Shown: positions 25,974 through 34,771 of the stretch, piece by piece
Position numbering within the stretch: the first letter of the stretch is position 1
How the letters are laid out: each line of letters begins with the position of its first letter
Origin: an uncultured Prevotella sp.
GTDB lineage: Bacteria > Bacteroidota > Bacteroidia > Bacteroidales > Bacteroidaceae
DNA length: 64,000 nucleotides
NCBI GenBank assembly: GCA_905196835.1
Contig: CAJJWN010000001.1
Span: 1 to 64,000 of the forward strand
Direction of reading: 5' to 3'
Program-made: the position numbers and the translations under genes
The notes under the pieces: generated by a model
Told to the model about the DNA's origin: nothing
The model's database searches: none
What the model saw: only the letters and a program-made list of their open reading frames with translations

Positions 25974-27305
25974 CTATGCCGCTTTCATCCGCTCACGGAT
26001 AAGGTTGGCGTTCTTGTTCACAAGGTCTATGATGCGCTCGTGATATTCGGTGTCCTGGTTGTGCTTGCCGTGGCACTGCACCACTTCGAGGGTTCGCAAG
26101 TCCACCTCTACGGTTTCAATAATCTCATCGCCAATCCTTGCCGATAGTATGAGGGTGTCGGCTTTCTTGTAGTATCCACTGCCAAACACGCAGATGCCCT
26201 GCGTCTTGCCCTCGTTGTAATACTCGTCTATGCTTTCAAGCACCTTGACGATTATTTCCTCGTCCGTGATTACCAAGCCGAAGAATTTGGATTTGTTGGC
26301 GATGAAATCCTCCGCATCTTTCTTTCGTTGGAGTTGTCGCTGTTGCTCACGCTCACGCCTTTCAATCTCCCAACGGCGTTGCTCTGCGGCTCTTTCCTTC
26401 TCGTGTATGGCTTCAATTTTTCGGGTTGCGTTGTCGTGTGCCGCCATGAAATCTTCGGGACAGATGTTCTTCGGGTTACGGAGGTCTTGACCGAGTTTTT
26501 TGAGCATACGCAGATAGTCGCACCACATTGAGAGGTTGTCTATCTGATACTTGTGACGCTTGGCAATCAGATATGATGCCCAACATTCATCGGCAGTACG
26601 GGTATTGAAAAGAAAGTGTTTCATGACCTCAATCTCACCGCCTTTCATAAGGGTTTCAATTCTTGGGTCTGAAAGCAAGGCTTTGAAAAGACGCACGGGG
26701 GAGATGCCGTGGAAATCGCCCTTGAAGCCGTTACGTCTGAGTTGGGGCAATATCCTCATCTTTGGATATGCACAGCTTCTTGCCACCACATCATCGTATA
26801 GGCTGTTGTGCGGTCTTACCTCCATATCGCTGCCTAATGCCCACACATCGCAATAGCAGAAAAGGAAGCCACGGAGCAACGCCATGTCCGTAACCTTGCC
26901 GTCGGGTGAAATCCAACGCTGCACGACCTCGTGGCAGTAGAAACGCATCGGTTCGCCTTTCCTGCTCTCGCATCTGACCTGCGCCACGCGGATTACCTGA
27001 TACCCTTTGCAGGTGGTTATCACGCTGAAATTCTGCGTTTCCTTGTAGATGCGTCTGCGTGTGTCCTGCACTTTGAGTTCGGCATGGCATTTGGGGCAGG
27101 TGCAGCCTTCAAGGGTGTCGCATAGTCCGCTGTCGCTGTGCCACTCGTGACCGCAGTCGGAACAGGTGATGTTCCCTTTCTTGGTGCGGTAGCCGATATG
27201 CTCAACGCAGTGGCGGTATGCCCAATCTATTTGTGTCGCTGATATGGGGCGAAGGTTGGCGGAAAGTCTTGCCACCTCTTTCTGTATCTTGGTCTTCGGT
27301 TTCAT
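25974..27305 (-). CDS. PcfJ-like protein
   Basis: The 443-residue PcfJ-family protein has an N-terminal zinc-ribbon-like section (CSDCGHEW...CTCPKCHAEL, about 48-80) and a central helical PcfJ domain. A strongly charged coiled coil, REREQQRQLQRKKDAE, follows near 315-335, then a C-terminal domain. PcfJ and PcfK are named after genes of the enterococcal plasmid pCF10 and travel together in mobile elements. Its start overlaps the pcfK-like gene by 4 bp. The molecular role is not established. Confidence 0.85.
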   Translation of the reverse strand: MKPKTKIQKEVARLSANLRPISATQIDWAYRHCVEHIGYRTKKGNITCSDCGHEWHSDSGLCDTLEGCTCPKCHAELKVQDTRRRIYKETQNFSVITTCKGYQVIRVAQVRCESRKGEPMRFYCHEVVQRWISPDGKVTDMALLRGFLFCYCDVWALGSDMEVRPHNSLYDDVVARSCAYPKMRILPQLRRNGFKGDFHGISPVRLFKALLSDPRIETLMKGGEIEVMKHFLFNTRTADECWASYLIAKRHKYQIDNLSMWCDYLRMLKKLGQDLRNPKNICPEDFMAAHDNATRKIEAIHEKERAAEQRRWEIERREREQQRQLQRKKDAEDFIANKSKFFGLVITDEEIIVKVLESIDEYYNEGKTQGICVFGSGYYKKADTLILSARIGDEIIETVEVDLRTLEVVQCHGKHNQDTEYHERIIDLVNKNANLIRERMKAA

Positions 27306-27718
27306 AAGCCTAAATCAAATAATGAGGGTTGGGGTTGGTTTTCTTTTCTCGCTGACGGTCTGTGGCGGTTCTGCAACTTGCGGAGTTCCTCCTCTTGGTA
27401 TTTGCGGACAGCGTTCTGACGTGCCTCCGCCTTTTCCTCTGCCGTGAGTTTCACAACGTGGTTCACAACCACTTGGCAGTCCATCGGTTTGCCCACCTCT
27501 ATCTCGTTTTCCTCATAGTAGTGGATGGCTTGCCCGAATATCTCTCCGTCCGTGAAACCGTTGCAACCGCTTTTCTGCACATAGTTCAGAATGTGGGTCA
27601 CGCACTCGTCCATGTTCTTGGCAGGGTTGCGGTACTTCTTTGCAAATAGCGCATCTTCCTCCGCACGCTGTTCCAAGTACATATATATCGTTCTCTTGAA
27701 ATGGTCTGTTCCTTTCAT
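27302..27718 (-). CDS. PcfK-like protein
   Basis: The 138-residue protein (MKGTDHFKRTIYMYLEQRAEED...) matches PcfK. The N-terminal half is helical and the C-terminus is basic and proline-rich (QPQPSLFDLGL). It is coupled to the PcfJ-like gene by ATGA overlap. Function unknown; association with conjugation is family knowledge. Confidence 0.85.
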   Translation of the reverse strand: MKGTDHFKRTIYMYLEQRAEEDALFAKKYRNPAKNMDECVTHILNYVQKSGCNGFTDGEIFGQAIHYYEENEIEVGKPMDCQVVVNHVVKLTAEEKAEARQNAVRKYQEEELRKLQNRHRPSARKENQPQPSLFDLGL

Positions 27719-27731
27719 ATCGCTGTCATTT

Positions 27732-27953
27732 TTAGATTATCTGTTTCAGTATCTCTCTCCAATAGGTCGGCTCTACCTCGCTGAGAAGGAAGTCCATGAA
27801 ATCCCTCCGTGCGTCCTTGTTCAGTTCGTGGTACAATCTTCGGAAAGTTTCAAAATTGCCGTTGATGTACGTTTCCACCATATACACGAAGATGTTGTCC
27901 ACCTCGTAATATCTGCACTGCTGCGCTGCCGTCTTGCTGTTTCTTTTTGCCAT
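27732..27953 (-). CDS. Small hypothetical protein upstream of pcfK-like
   Basis: The 73-residue product begins MAKRNSKTAAQQCRYYEV; the frame is open further upstream but homologue-like start and spacing favour 27953. It is helical, with no recognised motif, and sits 13 bp before the pcfK-like gene. Confidence 0.6.
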   Translation of the reverse strand: MAKRNSKTAAQQCRYYEVDNIFVYMVETYINGNFETFRRLYHELNKDARRDFMDFLLSEVEPTYWREILKQII

Positions 27954-27964
27954 GTCGGTAAGGG

Positions 27965-28180
27965 TTAAAGGGTGAATAACCAAAGGATGAAGCCAAAGAA
28001 GGCAATGGTGGAAAGGATAGCCACGATTACACCTATCGCCACTCGGAACACTCCGTTTACAATCTCTCTGATGATGCCCCAAAGGATGCCGAACACCCCG
28101 AAGGCGGTGCGCATCATCAAGCCGCATATCGCCAACCCGATGTGTTGCGCCATTTGTCTGAAATTTGCCGTTGCCGTCAT
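27965..28180 (-). CDS. Small membrane protein
   Basis: The 71-residue protein consists of two or three hydrophobic segments (GLAICGLMMRTAFGVFGILWGII and VAIGVIVAILSTIAFFGFILWLF). It is the first gene of the minus-strand accessory operon. Function unknown. Confidence 0.65.
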   Translation of the reverse strand: MTATANFRQMAQHIGLAICGLMMRTAFGVFGILWGIIREIVNGVFRVAIGVIVAILSTIAFFGFILWLFTL

Positions 28181-28418
28181 ATCTTCGCTGTTTTTGATTT
28201 TTTTGTTTTTAATGCGGATTCAAGAGCTGAGGGAGTTGAGTTTCAAACTATCTTATCTGCCTCTCGTTTATCCGACATTTTTTTTATGCGTCTTTCTGTC
28301 GCATCGGTCGTTTTCGTTTCGGGTGCTTGAAAAGGTAGGGATTAGGGAATGCAAGGTTTTTCGGTCAAAATACTACCCGCAGGGCTGGAGATTTTTACCG
28401 AAAACAGGAGGCTTGACC

Positions 28419-28451
28419 TTGCTTTCCCGTCCAATCCCGGAATTACCTTTG
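28419..28451 (+). promoter_or_regulatory. Plus-strand promoter inside the ICE right-end gap
   Basis: A TTG at 28419-28421 lies 22 bp ahead of TACCTTTG at 28444-28451, close to the Bacteroidetes consensus. The transcript would start near 28458 and run into the unassigned gap. Confidence 0.5.
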
Positions 28452-28838
28452 CGCCCAGAACGAAAATGACTGACTGATGCGGCTTACTGAAAGGCGCAAA
28501 ATGGAGGTAAACGAAAACAGAGGCAGATTGTGTAGAAAAAAACTTCAGGGGAAAATCCGTAAAAAAAAGAATCACCAAAAGGAAAAAGACATCACCGGAA
28601 GCGTGAAAAGGGCAAACCACAACAAAGGAAGTATGATTGTTTCCGATCCGACGGAACTTGTTCAGCCGGGTGGCAACAATCATTCTTCCCGGTTTGTCCG
28701 GCTGTGTGTGGGCGCCTGTTTCATTCATGGGGCAGGCTGACACACTCTGCATTCACTTTCCGCTTCCGGCAAAAGAGACAGCGAAAAAAGAAAAATCATT
28801 TGAAAACCCGTAAAAGCACCTCTTGGCATAGGCGCAAA

Positions 28839-28899
28839 AGAAAGGGGCATTGCTTCATCTGTCTAAACATCGTTTAGGCGTGAGGCAATGCCCTTTTCT
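28839..28899. other. Large stem-loop
   Basis: A 19-bp stem with three mismatched or G-U pairs joins 28839-28857 and 28881-28899. An inner stem CTAAAC/GTTTAG lies at about 28863-28877, and the outer side is T-rich on the plus strand. It could terminate the transcript from 28458. Confidence 0.55.
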
Positions 28900-28907
28900 C
28901 CAGCTAT

Positions 28908-28973
28908 GCGGTAGTCGGCACACGTTTGTTCCAAACTCGTTTTGGGCAATGGTGTGCCGACGGACAATACCGC
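28908..28973. other. Second large stem-loop next to the ICE end
   Basis: Stem GTCGGCACAC (28914-28923) with GTGTGCCGAC (28952-28961) is perfect; outer GCGGTA (28908-28913) pairs with TACCGC (28968-28973). Inner CCAAAC/GTTTTGG adds a tip. Two such structures in a row are not typical of plain terminators. Confidence 0.55.
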
Positions 28974-29286
28974 TTTTACGGAAAATTCTTATGAATGAGG
29001 GGATAAAAAACGGGAGTTTATATCAAAATCTCGAATTAAATAGCTACTTTTGCATACGAAGAGTTCTTTGAAGGTTACGCAACGCGCAGAAGGATAATGC
29101 AGTAGATAACTAACTAAATCGTAACCTATTACTATCAAGAGCAATTAACCTACGCTCATTTCCAATAAATTACACTCTTTTCGTAACTTCGATGCGCAAA
29201 GTTATGCAATTTTATCGAGAAAACAGGTTTCAAGGCAGCAAAACTTGCGCCAACTCGGAGCTATCACAATCATTTCAGGCCGTCGT

Positions 29287-29502
29287 TCACTTCCTTTCAT
29301 TGACTATGCTGCTTATTCTTTCAGCCCATACGGCCTGCTGCTCGGCTATGTCTCGGCGCATTTGGGCGAAGTGTGCGTCAGCGGCAGCTTTATTGCTTGT
29401 CCTTGCTTCCTCGGCTACTTCCCTCATTATTTGCGCCAGCATCTCGTCGGTAGGCTCGCTGTCGGGGCTGAAACGGTATTTGTTCAATTCTTGTTCAGAC
29501 AT
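29287..29502 (-). CDS. Small hypothetical protein at the ICE-chromosome boundary
   Basis: The 71-residue helical protein (MSEQELNKYRFSPDSEPTDEML...) has no signal or membrane segment and is not assigned to a family. A -7 box TATATTTG on the minus strand lies 25-33 bp before the ATG, and this same sequence is the ICE core candidate at 29527-29536. Whether it belongs to the ICE or to the chromosome depends on where the junction is. Confidence 0.6.
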   Translation of the reverse strand: MSEQELNKYRFSPDSEPTDEMLAQIMREVAEEARTSNKAAADAHFAQMRRDIAEQQAVWAERISSIVNERK

Positions 29503-29526
29503 GGTTCTGCCATCTTGTTCGTACTT

Positions 29527-29536
29527 GCAAATATAC
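29527..29536 (-). other. Candidate ICE attachment core or promoter -7 box
   Basis: The minus strand reads GTATATTTGC, a perfect match to GTAnnTTTGC, the 10-bp identity used by CTnDOT integrase. It equally fits the Bacteroidetes -7 box of the gene at 29287-29502, and CTnDOT targets are known to overlap such boxes. The left end is not in the window, so the direct repeat cannot be checked. Confidence 0.4.
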
Positions 29537-29613
29537 TCTTTTTGGGTTAAAGGAGGAAATATAATGGCCTTTTCTTGTCTAATTTTAACGTAATAGAAGA
29601 TGTTTCTGTAACC

Positions 29614-29714
29614 CGTTGACTGTCAACGCCTTTCCAATATGCCGTCTTTCGCCTTCTAAAAGGTGGTCTTTTACAACGCAAAAGGTGGCCTTTCGCATTG
29701 CAAAAGGCCACCTT
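29614..29714 (-). repeat. Palindromic intergenic element, copy 1 (reverse orientation)
   Basis: This contains the TTGACTGTCAA end motif at its left, then AAAGGTGG- and AAAGGCC-type arms. The main hairpin is AAAGGTGGCCTTT with AAAAGGCCACCTTTT. It lies in the gap downstream of the M16 peptidase gene. Relative to the other six copies it is inverted. Confidence 0.75.
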
Positions 29715-29775
29715 TTGGAAAATGAATAATTAACAATGAAAAATTAAAAGCTAATCTTTCAATGTGAATAAGGCG

Positions 29776-32682
29776 TCAATACCCGAAGATTTCCTCGGTC
29801 GTAAGCCGTTTGATTGGGCCGATTTTCTCCAACGCCTCCATGTCGAGCTGCTTCTCGTCGCCGAGGATTATGTAGCGATAAGGCTTCTTCGCCATTGTTT
29901 CCTGCTCGAATTTCACAACGTCGTCCATCGTCAGCGAGGGCACGGCTTCGTACACTTTCTTGTTCAAGTCGTAGTCGATGCCGCGGTCGCGGGCTCCGAG
30001 GTATGTGTAAATCAGGCTTTCCTTGGTTACACGCCGTGTGGCGATGCGCTTCATCAGGGCCTGTTTTGCCAGTTCGAGAGCCTTGTCCGACTGCGGTATT
30101 GTGTCTATTATGCTGTTGAAAGTGCGGATGCAGTCGGTCATCTTGTCGTTCTGCGAGATGATGTAAGTGTATGCGTACTCCGGCTCTCCCTTGTAGCCCG
30201 GCGTGCCGTACATGGCAAACGCGCTGTAAGCGAGGCCGCGCGCTTCGCGTAACTCCTGGAACACCACGGTGTTCATGCCGCCTCCGTAATACTCGTTGAA
30301 GAGCGAGATTACCGGCTGCTGCTCCGGGTTCCACTGGCGGTTCTCGTTGTGGAACTGTATCATGTATATGTTCTTTGCGTCATACGGGGCGATGTACACC
30401 TCGTTCTGCGTTGTCTGCTGCATATTGTATGGCTTGCCGGCGGGCACGTCGGCAAGTGTCTTGCCCGGCTTCAGGCTCTTGTCTACGGCGGCGGTAAGCT
30501 CGTCCAGCTCCATCGGACCGTAGTATAGTATCTCGTGCTTGTAGCCTTTTAGGGCCTTTACCATGTCAACAAGCTCCTGCGGATTCATCTCTTTCAGCTC
30601 TTCCGACGACGGAATGTTGAGCCACGTGTTGTAAGTGCCGAACATTCCGTACGCTTGCAGGCGGCTGAAGTTGGTCTGCTGGTCGAGCTTGTTGTCGGCG
30701 CGCGACTTCTCCTCTATGCCTACATACTTCGTGTAAGCTGCCGTGTCAACTTTCGCGTTGGCTATTACGTCGTCGAGCAGAGCCATAGCCTCGGGCATGT
30801 TCTCGGCCAGTCCGCTCAGGTAAATACGGATGGCCTTCTTGTCAACGATTATCCCATAGTTGCAGGCCAGGCCGTAGAACTTCTGCTTTACCTGCTCGGC
30901 GGTCATCTTGTCAGTGCCGAGATAGTCGAAATATTGTGCCGCGTAAGGCAGCCATTTGTTGCTTTCTTCGCCGAATTTATAGTAATAACTCAACATGAAA
31001 CGGCCGTTTTCGGTGTTCTTCACGTAGAGTACGGGCAGGCCGTTCTTCGTCGTCGCCTTCGTCAAGTCTTTGTCGAAGTCAAGGAACTTGGGCTGTATTG
31101 GCTCTACTTTCGAGTTCACTATCTCCGTTACGAACGCGCTCTGGAGTTCCCGGTTGGACGGAATTGCCGTTATTTCGGGCTTGTCTATCTTCTTCAGTGT
31201 GGTGTCGTTGCCTATGCGTTTGTACACAGCGACGTAGTTGTCGATAAAGTGTCGGCGCGCAAAGTCCACGATTTGCTGCTTCGTCATGCCCGACATGCGG
31301 TCTAACTGGCCTACAACGTCGGCCCACTTGCTGCCGTTGATGAAAGCGAAGGCCATGTTGTACGCCCTGCTGCGGTTGCTTTCGATGGCCGTGTAATATT
31401 GAAGTTTCTTGTTGTTCACCACCGCTTTGAGCAGCTCTTCGCTGAAGTCGCCGCGTTTAAGCTTGTCTATTTCGCCGAGCATGAGCGTCTTCACCTCGTC
31501 AAGAGTCTGTCCCTGCTTGGGAAAACCGGCCATGATGAAGCCCGAATATTCGGCCAACGACATGGTGAACGCACCTCCGCCGAGCCACTTCATCTGCTGG
31601 TCGAGGTCAAGGTCGAACAGTCCGGCCTTGCCGTTTGACAGCATGTCGGCTATTACTTCGAGCGTGTCGGTCTGGAGGGAGGCCGCCTTGTCAAACTTCC
31701 AACCTACGTATATGTTCTCCGCCTCCTGGCCTACTACGGTGGTGTCGGCCGGTGCCGTGCGGTCGGGAACTGGCGCGTATTGCGGCTGGGAGAGGTCGGG
31801 GTTGGGCTGCCATGCGCCGAAATACTTGTCGATTACGGCCATTACGGCGTCAGGGTCGAAGTCGCCTGCCATGCAGACGGCCACGTTGTTTGGCACGTAA
31901 TACCGCTTAAAGTAGTTCTTTATGTTTACTATTGACGGGTTCTTCAGGTGCTCCTGTGTTCCGATAACAGTCTGCGTGCCATACGGATGACCGGGAAACA
32001 GCTTTGCCATGAGCGCGTTGAATAGCTTGTTGCTGTCGTCGGCAAGTCCCATGTTGTACTCTTCGTACACGGCCTCAAGCTCCGTGTGGAAGCCTCTGAT
32101 TACCATGTTCTGGAAGCGGTCGGCCTGTATGCGCGCCCAGTTCTCCACCTCGTTGGCCGGTATGTCCTCGGTGTAGAGGGTGTTGTCGTAGGTTGTCGAG
32201 GCGTTCGTACCCTGCGCTCCGATTGACGCCATCAGCTTGTCGTACTCGTTGGGGATGAAGTACCGCGCCGCGATTTGCGACAGGCTGTCTATGCCGTGGT
32301 AGTAAGCGCGGCGCTGTAGCGAGTCCTTTATTGTGCGGTACACCTCGAAACGGTTTTGTATTGAGTCGAGAAGCGGGGCTTCGGCGGCTGCGTCCGTGGT
32401 GCCGAACTGCCGTGTACCCTTGAACATAAGGTGCTCAAGATAGTGTGCCAGACCTGTCGTTTCGGGCGGGTCGTTGCGGCTTCCCGTGCGCACGGCGATG
32501 ATGGTCTGTATGCGCGGTTTCTCGTGGTTTACCGAGAGGTAGACGGTCAGTCCGTTGTCCAGCGTGTAGATGCGGGCATTCATCAGGTCGCCGGGAACGG
32601 TCTGATACTTGTATTCCTTTGCCGCGAGCGGCAGCGCGAGGGCGAGCAGTAATACAAAAAGTGCTGATTTGAGTTTGCTCAT
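29776..32682 (-). CDS. M16 family zinc peptidase (two-domain, exported)
   Basis: The 968-residue insulinase/pitrilysin-family peptidase has a signal peptide ending PLAAKEY (about 21). The inverted zinc motif is HYLEH at 80-84 (H80, E83, H84), with the distal glutamate in AVYEEYNMG. A second, inactive M16 half follows (about 500-900). Such periplasmic proteins degrade peptides in Bacteroidetes. It is a single gene, followed on its 3' side by the palindromic element at 29614. Confidence 0.93.
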   Translation of the reverse strand: MSKLKSALFVLLLALALPLAAKEYKYQTVPGDLMNARIYTLDNGLTVYLSVNHEKPRIQTIIAVRTGSRNDPPETTGLAHYLEHLMFKGTRQFGTTDAAAEAPLLDSIQNRFEVYRTIKDSLQRRAYYHGIDSLSQIAARYFIPNEYDKLMASIGAQGTNASTTYDNTLYTEDIPANEVENWARIQADRFQNMVIRGFHTELEAVYEEYNMGLADDSNKLFNALMAKLFPGHPYGTQTVIGTQEHLKNPSIVNIKNYFKRYYVPNNVAVCMAGDFDPDAVMAVIDKYFGAWQPNPDLSQPQYAPVPDRTAPADTTVVGQEAENIYVGWKFDKAASLQTDTLEVIADMLSNGKAGLFDLDLDQQMKWLGGGAFTMSLAEYSGFIMAGFPKQGQTLDEVKTLMLGEIDKLKRGDFSEELLKAVVNNKKLQYYTAIESNRSRAYNMAFAFINGSKWADVVGQLDRMSGMTKQQIVDFARRHFIDNYVAVYKRIGNDTTLKKIDKPEITAIPSNRELQSAFVTEIVNSKVEPIQPKFLDFDKDLTKATTKNGLPVLYVKNTENGRFMLSYYYKFGEESNKWLPYAAQYFDYLGTDKMTAEQVKQKFYGLACNYGIIVDKKAIRIYLSGLAENMPEAMALLDDVIANAKVDTAAYTKYVGIEEKSRADNKLDQQTNFSRLQAYGMFGTYNTWLNIPSSEELKEMNPQELVDMVKALKGYKHEILYYGPMELDELTAAVDKSLKPGKTLADVPAGKPYNMQQTTQNEVYIAPYDAKNIYMIQFHNENRQWNPEQQPVISLFNEYYGGGMNTVVFQELREARGLAYSAFAMYGTPGYKGEPEYAYTYIISQNDKMTDCIRTFNSIIDTIPQSDKALELAKQALMKRIATRRVTKESLIYTYLGARDRGIDYDLNKKVYEAVPSLTMDDVVKFEQETMAKKPYRYIILGDEKQLDMEALEKIGPIKRLTTEEIFGY

Positions 32683-32800
32683 TCGTATAGTATTTTTTAG
32701 AAGTTATAGAAGTTAAAGGAGTTATCGCTCCCTTCGGTCGCTAAGAAGTTGAAGGCTGATGCCTTGTCTGCTTGTCCCTGTCTGCTTGTCTGCTAAAAAC

Positions 32801-34621
32801 TTATCCGAGCTGTGCGAGGAACTTGTCGAGCGTCTGGCGGTCTACGTCGCCCAGCCGGTATTCCTTCTCGGCGTCTGCTTTTATCATGCCGAGCCATGCC
32901 TGGCGCGCGGCATCTCCGCGCTGGCGCAGCTGCGTTACGTCGTCTTCGGTCAGCTCGTCCTTGCCCAACCATTCCTTCATAAGGCTCATGGCGAACGTCC
33001 ATCGGTAGTCGGCGTAACGCTCGTTGTAGGCTTCGAGCAGCCTCTGTACGGAGCCGATGCCGTCCAACATGCCATATCTTATTTTCTCTACGAGGCGTTC
33101 CTCCTCGTCGGTTGGCAGCAGCAGGCCGCCCAGGTCGGTCCATCCGCCTGCGCCGGAAGGCGTCGTCGGGGCTGTAAAACCGTGCTCTTCGAGCACACGT
33201 CCGATAAACATTTCAACGGCCATGGAGTACAGTTGCAGTCCCTTTTCTAACGCATTGATTGTCAGCGTGTTACCATCGGCCGTGCAAAAGGCCGTCTTTT
33301 GGCCTGCGTTTTGCCGCATATTGGCGAGCAATTTGCGGCCTTTTACAACCTCATTGACCGTCAACGGGCTTAGCCAGTCATAATTGATGATGCTCTTGCG
33401 GCTGCCCTTTATGCGGACATCGCGCCGCGGCCACTTGGCCGTGTCGCGGTAAAGGCCTACGGTGGCGATGTTGCGTCCGGGCACGATGTGCGTATCGCGG
33501 CCTTCGCCTATGACGTAAGAGAAGGGCAGGGCGGTGGTGTCGGGGTGGCTCTGGAGCTTGCCCATGCACACCGAGAACGCGCCAATGCGTGCCGGATGGA
33601 CTATGTGCGAGCCGCTGGCCGTCTTCACTCCGCGCTCCAGCGTGCCGTAATGTATGGGCCCCATCTTGTACGCGTGGTTGCTGAAATTGGTGCCCGAGCC
33701 TGCGTTGTAGAACGAAGTGGCGCAGCCTATGAGCAGCGTGCTCTTGTGGTGGGACGCCGAGAAGGGGCCGCAGAAGGCGGCGCACGCCTCGCCGTTGGCC
33801 ATGTACGAGTTGGCGAAAAACAGGCTGCTCTCCGCCGTGAAGCCGTTGGTTATCTGGCAGGCTTCGCCTACGTAGCAGTTGAACAGCTTTGCACTGTTCA
33901 GCACCGACGAGCCGTCGGCTATGATGGAGTTCTCGCAGATTACGCCCGAACCTATGTAAACGCTGTCCTCTGCCTCGGCTGCCAGGGTACAGTCGCTAAG
34001 GCGGCACGCCCCGTTCACCTCGCAGTTGTCGGAGATGTTGGTGTTGGTTATTTCCGTGGTATTGATGATGCGCACGAAGTCGCCTACCGTTCCGGTGCCC
34101 GTAAGGCGGCTGTTCACGTCGCTCTTTGCCATCGCCTTCAGCGCGGCCGACAGCTCCTTGTCCTCCGGACGGCTCACCATCAGCGCCGCAATGTTGCTCG
34201 TAAGGCCGCGGAAGAGCACCACGTTGCCGCTTCCGGCCTCGTTAAGCACGGATATGGTGTTGCCTTCGCCGAAGGTGGCTTCGGCCGTTGTCTCCATTGT
34301 ACACACGTTGCGTATACAGCACTCTTCACCTATTATATAATTGTTGATGTAGTTACCGACGTTCTCTATTAGGCAGTTGTCGCCTATCGTGGCGTTGCGC
34401 AGCGTGGCGTTGCGCACACCTGAATGTACATAGAAGCCCTGCGTCACCTCTATGCTCTTCTCGAACACGCCGAGGTTGACCGTTCCGCAGAACCTCACGT
34501 CTTTTATATGCGACGGGTTGAAGTCGTCAGCCACGTTGACGCATGTCCAGTCTTCGGCCGTACATCCGTTCTCTTCGAGGGTTATAATCTCGTCGTCGGT
34601 AAGCTGTCTGTAATCGTACAT
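32801..34621 (-). CDS. DUF4954 family protein with left-handed beta-helix repeats
   Basis: The 606-residue protein starts at MYDYRQLTDDEIITLEENGC (ATG 34621; the frame extends 28 residues further upstream without support). The first two thirds show hexapeptide-like repeats (NATIGDNCLIENVG, EDSVYIGSGVICENSIIADGS), suggesting a beta-helix fold related to acyl- or nucleotidyltransferases; the C-terminal third is helical. DUF4954 is found mainly in Bacteroidetes and its reaction is unknown. No signal peptide, so probably cytosolic. Confidence 0.88.
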   Translation of the reverse strand: MYDYRQLTDDEIITLEENGCTAEDWTCVNVADDFNPSHIKDVRFCGTVNLGVFEKSIEVTQGFYVHSGVRNATLRNATIGDNCLIENVGNYINNYIIGEECCIRNVCTMETTAEATFGEGNTISVLNEAGSGNVVLFRGLTSNIAALMVSRPEDKELSAALKAMAKSDVNSRLTGTGTVGDFVRIINTTEITNTNISDNCEVNGACRLSDCTLAAEAEDSVYIGSGVICENSIIADGSSVLNSAKLFNCYVGEACQITNGFTAESSLFFANSYMANGEACAAFCGPFSASHHKSTLLIGCATSFYNAGSGTNFSNHAYKMGPIHYGTLERGVKTASGSHIVHPARIGAFSVCMGKLQSHPDTTALPFSYVIGEGRDTHIVPGRNIATVGLYRDTAKWPRRDVRIKGSRKSIINYDWLSPLTVNEVVKGRKLLANMRQNAGQKTAFCTADGNTLTINALEKGLQLYSMAVEMFIGRVLEEHGFTAPTTPSGAGGWTDLGGLLLPTDEEERLVEKIRYGMLDGIGSVQRLLEAYNERYADYRWTFAMSLMKEWLGKDELTEDDVTQLRQRGDAARQAWLGMIKADAEKEYRLGDVDRQTLDKFLAQLG

Positions 34622-34771
34622 GGTCGTTATTGTTAATTGATAATTGATAGTTGGGAATGGAAAATTATGACAACCTTTGTCAAATAGGCTTTTGCTCGAT
34701 GGCAAGTGTAATCATAATTATCCATTCTGCATTCTCAATTTTCCATTAAAAGTAATCATAATTCTCCGTTT
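34622..34771. other. AT-rich gap with simple repeats
   Basis: The gap between the DUF4954 gene and hflX contains repeated TTGATAATTGATAG- and CAATTTTCCATT-like words, a simple-sequence style also seen at 29730 and 61250. No gene or clear promoter was found. Confidence 0.4.

Larger units (their letters stand above)
28181..29286. other. Hairpin-rich gap near the ICE right end
   Basis: No convincing gene was found in these 1.1 kb. A plus-strand frame at 28477-28740 (lysine-rich start) lies just after a good promoter at 28419-28451 and could be a small protein or an untranslated RNA. Two large stem-loops follow at 28839-28899 and 28908-28973. Inverted GGTTACG/CGTAACC lies at 29073-29079 and 29120-29126. 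The interval probably includes terminal recombination sites. Confidence 0.5.
1..29536. mobile_element. CTnDOT-type integrative conjugative element, right-hand part
   Basis: The stretch holds rteC, mobABC, a full traA-traQ order and the PcfK/PcfJ/DUF3873 accessory set, which together define the Bacteroides CTnDOT/ERL family. The left end, with integrase, excision genes and any tetQ-rteAB cassette, is outside the window. The right boundary is uncertain: a perfect match to the CTnDOT core GTAnnTTTGC lies on the minus strand at 29527-29536, but it also looks like a promoter -7 box. Chromosomal-type repeats start at 29614, so the junction must lie between about 28.2 and 29.6 kb. The DUF4143/KAP cargo is clearly more AT-rich than the tra genes. 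Confidence 0.85.

Noticed and set aside
1..29536. Antibiotic resistance genes (tetQ, ermF, tetX) often carried by this ICE type
   Set aside because: None is present in the visible part; they would lie left of rteC, outside the window.
33250..33372. AAAGGCCGTCTTTT- and TTGACCGTCAA-like words inside the DUF4954 gene, resembling the intergenic repeat
   Set aside because: The words lie in frame in a conserved coding region (SPLTVNEVVKGRK; TLTINALEKG), and no hairpin arm is complete. Probably chance or codon usage, not an eighth copy.
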